Positions 33,132 through 43,247 of a stretch of 64,000 bases of DNA are shown one piece after another. Numbering within the stretch: position 1 is the first letter of the stretch; each line of letters starts with the position of its first letter. The stretch lies in assembly GCA_963576735.1 (NCBI GenBank), contig OY755171.1, positions 4,960,001-5,024,000 of the forward strand, read 5' to 3'. Made by a program: the position numbers and the translations under genes. A model generated the notes under the pieces. The model did no database searches. It was not told the DNA's origin and saw only the letters and a list, made by a program, of their open reading frames with translations. Source of the DNA: Bedellia somnulentella. Taxonomy: Eukaryota > Arthropoda > Insecta > Lepidoptera > Bedelliidae.

Positions 33132-33243
33132 AGGCAGAGGATTTGTTTAAAAAGGTTGTTGGTGATAAGTTGCCACCCGTTTCAGTTATAAAACTCCCCA
33201 ATTCCCTTTGTTGCCTCATACCATGTTTACTGGAAGAAATGAC

Positions 33244-33490
33244 ACACATACACATGTACTCAAGGCTATAAATCCCTAAAAGGGGTAGCCAAAACTTCAG
33301 AATCAGATAATTTTCCAGCCACTTTTGGAAGTTAAGTGGGGAAAATATTATCAAATAAATGTTTTTGTGTGATTGGTCTCCAACCGCATTCTCCAAATAT
33401 CTGTTGAAATCCCCAATACCCTTAGTCGCCTCTTACGATCAACCATATGAAGAAATGGGGTAGTGCTATTCAAAGCCGACACTACACAGC
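33244..33490 (-). mobile_element. SINE-A copy
   Basis: acatacacatgtactcaaggc to agccgacactacacagc. A scrap of the same family (aaaggttgttggtgataag) lies just upstream at 33150-33168. Confidence 0.85.
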
Positions 33491-34019
33491 ACAGAAATTA
33501 TATAATTCTATTTTAAGCCAATATTACATAGTAATACTATATTTTAGAAACGTATATAAATACGGCATACGATTGTATATACTAATAAACTAGAGCGATT
33601 TATAAGTAGCAATGTGACAGTACCTCAAACAAAGCATCATCAATCAATAAATCTACTTCATGAAAAATATACCAAAGATATATATCATGTGACAATTTTG
33701 TTTGATTTATTATAGTTTGAGTATACTTACATGTTAATAAAACTACAATGATACTAGACACAAGGTCAACAACCGTTCATATTATTACAGTTTTCATGGA
33801 ACCCGTGTTCGAAATAATGTGTTGTAGGCATGCAAACTAGGTTAACCCAGTTTTTATTTCAAATGAGCATATGCTCAAGGCCCTAAATACCAATAGCAGA
33901 TAATAAAATATTTAATCTACCACGTTATTTTACAATTTCTAGTGGTATTTGATGTGAATTTAAGTATCGTTTGTATTAAGGTTTAACCACAGCATTTTCT
34001 CAATTCTTTGACAAACCTG
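33491..34019. other. No feature seen
   Basis: AT-rich; a decayed SINE-A tail may lie near 33870-33890 (gctcaaggccctaaatacc). Confidence 0.3.
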
Positions 34020-34023
34020 AGAT

Positions 34024-34415
34024 CAGGCTCCAATTTCACCACGACTACAATTGTCAGTGACATATGTCGAGCTACAATTGTCAAGCAAATTGTGACATAT
34101 TACAATTTTATGAAATATTTTCTATAGAAATGCTTACAAACTTGACAAGCATTTTGCTACAATTGTATGTATTACAATTGTGTTGTGAAACAGTAATTAT
34201 TATTTTAGTCGACATATTTGTAGAATTGTCGTAGAATCTTGACATGAGATTGAGCACATGTCGGATTTGCGTGACAATTTGTAGTATTTCGTAGTTGATA
34301 CACGCGTATTTCAAAATGGCTCTCCATGCGAGTAGTAGTGACGCTAGTGATAGTAACAGTGATCTTGATGAATTTACAATTGTAGCACTTGTCGCATTGG
34401 TGAAATTGGAGCCTG
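34024..34415 (+). mobile_element. Harbinger-like MITE
   Basis: Perfect 18-bp TIRs CAGGCTCCAATTTCACCA (34024-34041; complement 34398-34415), of the form seen in PIF/Harbinger elements. Inside is a start-like ATGGCTCTCCATGCG (34317) opening an S/D-rich frame (ALHASSSDASDSNSDLDEF), which looks like the N-terminus of a transposase left in an internally deleted copy. No target duplication could be fixed. Confidence 0.65.
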
Positions 34416-34795
34416 GGCTTATTGTGGTAGTACTATTCAAAACCGACTTTCGATTGAGGAAAAATAATAATTTCTCATAAGCTGTCTGCAATCTTAGTGC
34501 ATGTACAGTTACAAGAGCACCATTGTTCTTTTAAAGAACATAATGTCTGTGCAATAAATAATTTTCTATTATATTCTAGTTTTAGAACGAACTAGTGTGT
34601 ACATGAATAGCTGTAAATCAGTATTTGTAGTCAAGGCAAACTATTTGTCAAAATAGCAACGATTTCTTGAATATACTATAGATTGTTTTAACTTTAACTA
34701 CAAATAAATGATAGAGTTTTAGTTCAGTTCAGGTTTTTATTTATGGAGTATAGGTTTATATATTATATTTTTTTTAAGACAGTTCTTATAACTTT

Positions 34796-35034
34796 TTAGC
34801 TTAGAATAGCACTACCCCGTTTCTACCGATGGGTGTACGTAAGAGGCGGCTAACGTTATTGGGGCTTTTAAGGGATTTTTGTGCGATGCGGTTGGAGACC
34901 CATCACCAACAACCTTTATTTTACCATCTTTTCCCCACTTAACTATCCAAAAGTGGCTGAGGAATTTCTAATTCCTTAGCTCTGGCTACCCCATCTAGGG
35001 ATTTATAGCCGTGAGAATATGTATGTATGTATGT
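34796..35034 (+). mobile_element. SINE-A copy
   Basis: Lacks the first ~10 bp of the head (starts gcttagaatagcac); tail gagaatatgtatgtatgtat. Confidence 0.85.
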
Positions 35035-35281
35035 ATTTATATAAATACTTATGTGATCTGTGATGTAATGTATTTTTTTTAAGCATAAGCCCGATATAAA
35101 AACTTCCGTTATTTTAATATTCTATTACATTGATTATTTATTTATATAAAAGAGTGCAGATTTTTGAACTTATAGGTTATTTTTTTGGCAAATTTCACGC
35201 ACTTTATTCCGTTTCTTCAAACACTTCTGGCATAATGTTTGGCTTCGAGTCTCATGCCTAATTGCGCAACCGTCATTTTAA

Positions 35282-36538
35282 CCCTAGACACCTAACCTTC
35301 GTCGATTCGACGAGTACACGACAGAAAATTCGGTGTCTCTTTTCTGCACTTACAGCTATAATGACAACGTTTATAGCTAATTCAATATGTGTCGATTTCT
35401 TCTGGTAGGCAACCGAATCCAGCAGGTTAATTCACTATTTTATGAGATATTCCAATAATGTTCGTCGTTTCGACGAATGGTTAGGCTTTGTGTATAAATT
35501 TTCTACAACTTAAGTTTATACATTCTTGCAGTTTTTATCTTAGATGCAAGACAACGAGAATGTGTGTATAACGTGTTTGTCATTAGAAGAGGAAGGCAAC
35601 AATACATAGGAAGACTTGTTTAATAGCGAAAATTAAGAAAATTTTGAAGTGACAATGTGACAATTAGTCAGAAAAGTCCTTATTAAAGATATTAATCTAT
35701 CGTACAAACCTAAGCTATCTTAGATAATTCACAGGCTATCAGTTTGTGATTTAGAAGTTGCTGTCAATCCCACAAAAGAAGCTTAGCATCATTGAGTTTT
35801 ACAATTGAGCAAACGTGCTCAGTTATGTCACGCAACAGAGAAACAAATCGATGGCAAATGTGACTTTATTATGGGATGATGAATATACATCTATCAAAAA
35901 GTACATTAGTATGTCATAACACTTTTGTTTAGGGCAAAAAAAATATTACTTAGCGTGATTTCATAAAGAAACTGCATTCGCAGCTTGTTGAACTGTGGCT
36001 GAAAATCAGAAGAATGAATCTCACTATCAAGGTCAGTAATCACCTGGGAGTGATTTGAGATTGGCAGAAGCACCAAATAATAGAAAATATAAAGTCTGTG
36101 GTGATATGTTTTGTACAAAAAACAGCGCATGGTGAAGTCATTGTGCACAAAATGTAATACTGTAATTTTCGGTAAACATAAGATTGATTTCTGCAGGAGA
36201 TGTGCATCAAAAAATTTTTTTTCAATAGTAATATAGTTATTTTTAAGATTGCCGAAAGAAAAAATGATTTTTTAATGCTTTTTTTTATTTTAATTTTTAT
36301 AGTACCTAATGTCTGATCTAATCTCATTGAAAATAGTGACTTATAAAATCAATAAAATTACAGCAGAATACAAGCTGATTGTTATATTTCAAAGAATAGA
36401 AGTTGGTTCATAAAATCAATAATAAATATTACAGTATATGACATTAAAATACTAAAATAAAGCACTGTAAAAAAATGCTGTTCGCACCTACGTATGGTTA
36501 GGGTTTATAGGGGGCAAGCGAACTTTGAGTGTCTAGGG
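35282..36538 (+). mobile_element. piggyBac-like, internally deleted element
   Basis: Flanked by TTAA at 35278-35281 and 36539-36542. The termini are inverted CCCTAGACAC (35282-35291) and GTGTCTAGGG (36529-36538). Sub-terminal palindromes cgtcgattcgacg (about 35300) and cgtcgtttcgacg (about 35463) lie in the left part. A plus-strand relic of the transposase C-terminal cysteine/histidine domain is readable near 36087-36212 (KYKVCGDMFCTKNSAW, then after a frameshift CTKCNTVIFGKHKIDFC). It cannot encode a full transposase. Confidence 0.88.
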
Positions 36539-36542
36539 TTAA

Positions 36543-37721
36543 ATGCCGCATATCCTTTTCGCTAAGAACAACACCTATGGCTGGAAATGGGTTAGAGTTT
36601 GTCTAAGCTGCTATTACACACCCTAAACGAAGTTGTGCAATTCTAAATTCATAAATACTTATATATAAAATAGTTATTACCTAAAAAATATTCAACTTTT
36701 TAAAGTATAATTAAGAAACTTGAATTACAATCTAGTAACTATAAGATCAAAAAATGTTCCTTACTAGTAACCACTAAATATACTCAACAACGCTCATGAA
36801 TTCCATTCTATTTGTCAGAACGAAATACTGGCAACCGTTTTATTTAAGCACTAATCTAACCCTTTACATAATCTTGAGTTAAATTCTGTCAGCGAACTCA
36901 TACTGCGTTAAGTGACTTAATGAATATTTAAACTTTAAAACACCCTGGATCCTTACACTAATTACTTAAAAGCAAAAGTCACATTTGACATAATTAAATA
37001 GTTCTAAAGTATCACAAACTCCTGTGAAAATACCGAGTCGCTTCCTTTATTTTAATTGTGAATCTCCAAGTTTCTTTTGTGACTTATGAAAACTAATTTG
37101 TTTGATGGTCCTTTGGAAGAATAACTGCTAATGTTTTAGCTTCAATATTATGATTACAATACCTAGTATACTAATGTGGTGAAAATAAGTAACCACAAAA
37201 AATATAAAATTCCGTAACTTGTATTTTGAGAAACCAGGATTTGGTTACAAACCCGACAAATTTCTTTTTATCTACATAGTAACGCTTTATTGTAACACTT
37301 GCATCATTAATGGTGATGAATAAAACTTCTGCAAACATTATATTCATATATGACTTACGACACACGTAAAATGCAAATGAAAAACTACTGTTTCTCCAAA
37401 TACCTAAGGACGACAAAGTCCTTTTTATTGTACCATAAAATGGGAGTGACGGTGAGATATGAAGGTGTGGGTAACGTTAAGACTACTTTTTGAGGGACTT
37501 TAATCTGCTCAAAAAGTAGGATACGAATTTCAAATGAGTAAATTTGAAAATACAGAAAGTAAATGGTCATTCGAAATTTTACCATGATCGTAGTTAAAAC
37601 GATGAGATCGAAGACTTAGTAATAGGGTCCAGATAAATACTTGACTGAACTACGTTTTCCGGTTCAATACCATTTTTTGCAAAAAGAACATATCACCGCG
37701 AAAACTATTTTTGATATATTT
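36543..37721. other. Unassigned non-coding DNA
   Basis: Open frames of 66-95 codons show no recognisable motif; nothing else seen. Confidence 0.3.
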
Positions 37722-37968
37722 ACATACATACATATACTCACGGCTGTAAATCCCTAGAAGGGGTAACCAGAGCAAAGAAATTAGAAATTCCTCAGCCACT
37801 TTTGGAAATGTAAGTGGGGAAAAGATGGTAAAAATAAAGGTTGTTGGTGATGGGTCTCCAACCGCATCGCCCAAAATCCCTTAAAAGCTCCAATACCATT
37901 AGTCGCCTCTTACGTACACCCGCCGGAAGAAATGGGGTAGTGCTATTCTGAACCGACAATACACAGCA
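37722..37968 (-). mobile_element. SINE-A, complete copy
   Basis: acatacatacatatactcac to gaaccgacaatacacagc; near consensus. Confidence 0.9.
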
Positions 37969-39440
37969 GCATTTCTTAACTTAAATTTATTTTTTTTAAA
38001 TAGAAATAATCATTATTTCTATATTTCAAGTGTTCCTCTCAGAGAAGAGGAAATTAATACGCTGTTATGAAAACTAATCTAAACTGAAAAAAAAAATCTT
38101 GTCGGTTCCCGTATGTTTATTTTATTCTGTTCTTAGTTGTTTTAGAAACACCTCATCTGTGAAAATTTTAACGTTCTATCAGTAATTACGACTCAACGGT
38201 TAATTGTACAACTAAGCGATTGGCAGATATGATACAAAGTCTTTCTTGGATAAAATAATACTGGGGCTCATTTTACATTTTTGGCACGCAACTAATATAA
38301 GAATACTATAAATTTTACTATGAAATATATTCAAATGAGATTCCATCAAGCTGAGTAGTCAATGTGACAGGTAACAAGGTGTGGATTATGAAAAGGCGTA
38401 ACAGTTTCAGACAACTCACGCATGTGACAGCCGTTTGAGGCAAAAATACCATTTCACTCACTGGCGAATTAAGATTGTCACTCCGTAAATCTACTTTGGA
38501 ATGTTAAATAAAAGATAAACAATATGGGGACAATTTATTATGTTATCTTATTAAAAAAACGTACAACGTCTAAAGTAGGTTGCGGCATGATTATGTAAGG
38601 TAGGAGTAAGGTAAGAAGGGAAAGGATTTCATGCTATATATTTATACATAGGTTGATATTATGATGATCGAGTCATTTTTACAATTTTATAAAAAATCAT
38701 CACATTTTGTGTCATAAACACGTTTCAATCCCACATTTGCATTATTCTCTAATCTATTTTTTTTATGTTCTACTTACAGTTTATTATAATTGTTTTGAAT
38801 ATACGTAATTAGTTATTGCACTCAATGCGCATTGCGTTGGCACACATCATAAATCCTTTTCTTTCGATTATCGTTCGCTTACATTTTATAATTAAAAAAA
38901 TGTGATTTAATTTGAATTCACACAAAACTCTGGACAATACATAAAAAAAAAATTACGGTAAAACAACAGGTGAATAATCCATAGACTTATGAACAATGAC
39001 ACATTTTAGCAAGGATAATGAAATCATAGATCCATCTGAGCTTCATTTAAATTGCTAATAGCTTTAGAGAAAATTGTACGAAAATGTTGGCCCAAATTCC
39101 TAGCCTTGGTTCCTTTATAGAACATCCAATATGTAAAATAACAAATTCTGTTGTAACATGAAATTTCGTGTTTACTTGCTCTCACGGCATAAACCGTTTT
39201 CTACGCAGGTAATTTATTAGAAAGCTGCAACATTATTACGCGAGGTTCGGAGTTTGAGTGACAAACGCGATTTGTATAGCTTATAGATCGAATATTCGAG
39301 TTGTATTATAATACTTAATATAGTATTTTTGTATTCTCAATAAAATCAAACTTTCTAAAACAATTTTTAACTTCGTGGTAATAACATAACAAAGTAGCAT
39401 GATTTCTAAACTTATCACAATATATATAATATTCAATATT
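37969..39440. other. Unassigned non-coding DNA
   Basis: Moderately complex sequence without splice-supported frames. Could hold upstream exons or regulatory DNA, but I can point to none. Confidence 0.3.
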
Positions 39441-39635
39441 GCTGTGTAGTGTTGGCTTAGAATAGCTCTGCCCCATTTCTTCCGGTGGGTGTACGCAAAA
39501 GGCGATTAACGGTATTGGGGCTTTTAAGGATTTTTCCTCACTCAATTTTCGAAAAGTGGCTGAGGAATTTCTAATTCCTTAGCACTGGCTACCCATCTAG
39601 GGATTTATAGCCGTGAGTATATATATGTATGTATG
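39441..39635 (+). mobile_element. SINE-A copy with internal deletion
   Basis: gctgtgtagtgttggcttag; the stretch from gggcgatg to cttttc is missing; tail gagtatatatatgtatgtat. Confidence 0.85.
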
Positions 39636-40549
39636 AATTATTTAAAAAACAATAATGAATAGTGTCCTGGTGACAATCAGTTGAAGAAATGTTTTATATT
39701 CCTTTAGATATTAGGTTTCCACTTTACCTTTCTGATACGAAACTACTTATTGGATTAATTATATTTCATAAGTAAAGATGACCCTATAACTTAATCAAAA
39801 AAATCATAAGCTATTTGAAAATTAAATTTTTAGCAGACATGTAATTTCAATAATATGGTAGACGAAGTTTGATGTGAATATTTAAACAGCAGTGCTGATC
39901 TTAATTTTTCTTTATAATAGGATGCTTTCTATTTCTGTATATCGTTTACGTATACTGTCGGTCGGTGTCGGTTAACTAATCTTTCCTCATATGTCGTAAG
40001 AGGCGATAATGATTTGAATTTGATTTGATTTGAAATACGTGGCGTTTGTGGACTCATCACCAATGATCCCATATTTTGCTGTCTTTTGCCGCGCAACTTC
40101 TAATAAATGATTGATAATTTTTTCTTATGAATTATTAAACTCACTTTTTTATGGATCTACGGGCGTGATTATTATGTTTATTTTATTTATGTAACAATAA
40201 TTATTTTTTTTATGAGAAATAATCCTTCCCTAAAGGTTTTCATAAGCAAAAAAAATATTCTAATTAAATAATTAAACAATTTGAATTATTGTTTTTTTAT
40301 TACTAAAGCGATGTTAAAATTTAAGAAATGTGTTCCAGTTAAAAACAACTCTAACAAGATTTTTTTTCGCTATGGATTTATATGTTTTCATAACTTACCT
40401 TTTTATCTAGGTATTGTGAACTATCCTTCTTATTTGTCATCTTTTTTATTGCTATGAATCTCAAACTCATCTTTCAACACATATATTACTGAAAGCTAAG
40501 TACTATTACTTCCGTATATATTTTAACTATTCCTGACACTTGGATTTCA
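39636..40549. other. AT-rich non-coding DNA
   Basis: A decayed SINE-A trace (gtcggtgtcggttaac, atgtcgtaagaggcg) around 39958-40090; otherwise nothing. Confidence 0.35.
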
Positions 40550-40672
40550 GAGTAACCACGTTTTTATTTGGGCAGTAAATTTAAGTGGCAGGAGCAGTAT
40601 ATTGGCGATTTGTTCGAATACACTGTCACATGAATGAGTACAAATAACGCATGTGTGATTTATTTTATTGTA
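40550..40672 (-). mobile_element. SINE-B, decayed fragment
   Basis: agagtaaccacgttttt and gttcgaatacactgtcacat keep the order of the family body. Confidence 0.55.
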
Positions 40673-40684
40673 ATCAAACTCAAC

Positions 40685-41393
40685 TCAAACCTTCGCACCA
40701 TATATTCACGAAGGGATGGGCAGAGGTACTAATAGTTCTGAACATCACGTGACATTGTCACTTGGTGTTCAGAGTACCCAAGTTTTGCTTGGACAGTGTA
40801 GTCACGTGATAGAGGGCAGGCCTATCGCGGTTTTTGTACGAATACACTGTCACAAGTCTTAGTACAACTTAGCTATGTGAGTTTCCTCACAATGTTTTTC
40901 TTCGCCATTAACAACCATAATAAATTATATTGGATTGAATCAGGCGTTACTTTGCGGAAATCCATAGCAATACTAATATTGATAAATTTCTTCGCTTAAT
41001 TCCGCTCAATAATACCTGCAGTCTTCATGCAACATGCACTGTGCACCGCCCGCCCTCCCATTTACAAGAAATCGAAAAGCAGACAATGCACCACACACAC
41101 ACCCGCAAGCGAAAACCACAGGCAACCACAAACATGCGACGCGTTTCGACTCAACACGAGTCATTGTCGAGCAGTAGACAGTTCGGCAGCAGCTGACCAC
41201 CGAGTGCACTCGCGGTGCGCAGTGCATATTGCATGAAGACTGCAGGTATTATTTAGCGGAATCAAGCGAAGAAATTTATTAATATTAGTATAATAAATTA
41301 TATATGATGTGTCTTTAGAAAAAATAAACAACCAAGGATTTGAACCAAAATCGTCTGCATCATAAGCGGTGTTTTACCTAGTACTATCACGTT
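40685..41393 (-). mobile_element. SINE-B copy interrupted by a fold-back element
   Basis: The 3' part is 40685-40927 and the tRNA-head part 41301-41393. They are separated by the element at 40928-41289 and its duplicated target. Confidence 0.85.
40928..41289 (+). mobile_element. Fold-back (MITE-like) element, 362 bp
   Basis: ATAATAAATTA is duplicated at 40917-40927 and 41290-41300. Two arms of about 79 bp (40971-41049 and 41212-41290) are near-perfect inverted copies around a G+C-rich core, while about 43 bp of left sequence lie outside the arm. A second copy at 32843-33131 confirms the left boundary. The open frames on both strands are shadows of the palindrome. Confidence 0.85.
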
Positions 41394-41569
41394 TTTATAA
41401 CTAACACTTTTTATCGTAATAAATGAATATAAAAACTGATGAATCGCTTTAAGCTATTATAACTCACCACAACCTTTCTGCCAATACCAACCGTCTCAGA
41501 ACTTCGAGCAGAATATTAAAATAGATCAGATTGAGAGCTCACAACTTGACCACAGACGTTGTATTGCAG

Positions 41570-41717
41570 GAAGCCCGTTGTCAATTACTGGGCCTATCAC
41601 GAGGGTGGCAGCCGTTGTTGGTGGAGAAGTTGAGTTGCCGTGTGACTCGAGGCCGCCGCAGAGGAATGACAGCTTACTACTCGTTGTCTGGTATAGAGAT
41701 GACAATCCAGTGTATAG
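41570..41717 (+). CDS. Sidestep-like Ig receptor, exon with first half of an Ig domain
   Basis: The acceptor gttgtattgcag ends at 41569 and the donor GTGAGT begins at 41718. The exon is 148 nt with two leading and two trailing bases of split codons. The reading includes ITGPITRVAAVVGGEVELPC then DSRPP and DSLLLVVWYRDDNPVY. This is the B-strand cysteine and the C-strand tryptophan of a V-type Ig domain, in the form typical of Sidestep-family cell-surface receptors (axon and motor guidance, transmembrane, Beat ligands in flies). It splices in frame to 59077: the split codon AG+C gives serine, producing PVYSFDTR. The exon carrying the signal peptide was not found. Which paralog of the family this is cannot be told from one domain. 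Confidence 0.85.
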
Positions 41718-42568
41718 GTGAGTTGAACAGTTATCCATGATTATTTGTGAGTTTTTTTTATTTTGAGAGTCTGTTTAAGAGTTGGAAGATGCTTTTTGGG
41801 ATTCGAAAATAAATATGAAATATTATTAGATGTTAATTTTTAGGTTAAAGTGGAATAAAAGTTTACGACTAACGAATCTAGGGGTGAGTAAAATTAAGTT
41901 TTCGATAAAATTAATAAAAATATCATTTGCCTGTAAATTTTACAGTAAGAAATACTCGGCACTAGAATGTTAATACTAAAATCTAACTATTAATTAAAGC
42001 AATATGCAAAATCTTGAATCAGTTGAAAAGTATTGAACCAGCCGAGTCGGCCAAATTCGACTCTTTTTTAAATCATTTTTTCAATAAGCTTTAGCAATTA
42101 TAAACATATTAGTTACTAATTTAATCCTAATATCTTTTCACCAAGTTCAGACAAACTAATGGAAGTTGGAATCTAAATTCAAATTCCACGCTTGTTGTTC
42201 AAATTTCGAATGCATCCGCTTACAAGCAACATTCAAAAACCGAACCTCGTTAGACTAAAATATAGCACTGCATACATTCGACCTAGCTATTTGGATTCAA
42301 CGGAGCATATATATTTGGTAGCCATTAAAATTCATAGGAGATGCAGCATAGTCCAGTAAAAGTATATCAATTTTATGACAATGCTTTCAACTCAGTCACA
42401 ACATACGAAAAAAATGAAAAATATTATTAATAAAATTGTTTATTTAGTGATTGGAAATTGCTTTTTTGTGAATAACTTATATTATAAGCAAGATTTTCTA
42501 TATAGGAATAACAGAGTAGTAGATCTATTGGCTTGCCGTGAATGTTTAAGGTGAGGGATGCACGAGTA

Positions 42569-42782
42569 GCTGTGAATCGCAGCTTAGAATAGTACTAATC
42601 CATTTCTTGGGTTTTGGTCTTTTTAGAGATTGCTAGAAGATGCGGTTGGAGGCTCATCACTAAAAACATAGTTTTACCATCTTTTCTCAACTCAATTTGC
42701 TCATGTATCTGAGGAATTCTTAATTCTGCAGCTTTGGCTATACCTTTTAGGGATTTATAGCCGTGAATATACATATGTATTA
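42569..42782 (+). mobile_element. SINE-A, diverged copy
   Basis: gctgtgaatcgcagcttaga to ccgtgaatatacatatgtat. Confidence 0.75.
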
Positions 42783-42914
42783 ATAGCATAGTAAAGATAT
42801 TCACATGACAATGTATCCACAGAAAACTAAATTGCGTATAGAAAGATATAGCCTAGTATCATTATACTAATAAGTGCGCATTTAACTGCTAGTTGGCCGT
42901 TAACTTACTTAATT

Positions 42915-42968
42915 TCAATCTTTTTGTTCATGAAAACCTCATGTGGGGATTATTACTAATAAATTTAA
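42915..42968 (-). mobile_element. SINE-C tail fragment
   Basis: Complement of the ccccacatgaggttttcatg tail; forms the left target of LINE-1. Confidence 0.65.
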
Positions 42969-43247
42969 ATTAGCTGTGTAGTGCCGGCATAGAATAGCAC
43001 TACCCCATCTCTTCCCGTGGGTGTTTCGTAAGAGTCGACTAAGGGACTTCAGGGCTTCTATCATCTTCGCCCTTACACCAATCTAAGGTCTGCCGTGCTG
43101 ATAGATGCGTGGCCAGGGGTGAGCCTGGTCTCTAGCGTGCCAACGTCCCGGAGCCTGGTGAACTCCGGGCACTAAATAACCTTGCTTTGTCAAGCGGGGC
43201 TCTGACAAAGTGGACAGAATGCTTCCCTAGCTACTCGTGGGAATCAC

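Noticed and set aside
41006..41236. Overlapping frames on both strands, also at 32894-33191
   Set aside because: They lie in the fold-back element and repeat in both copies; palindrome artefacts.
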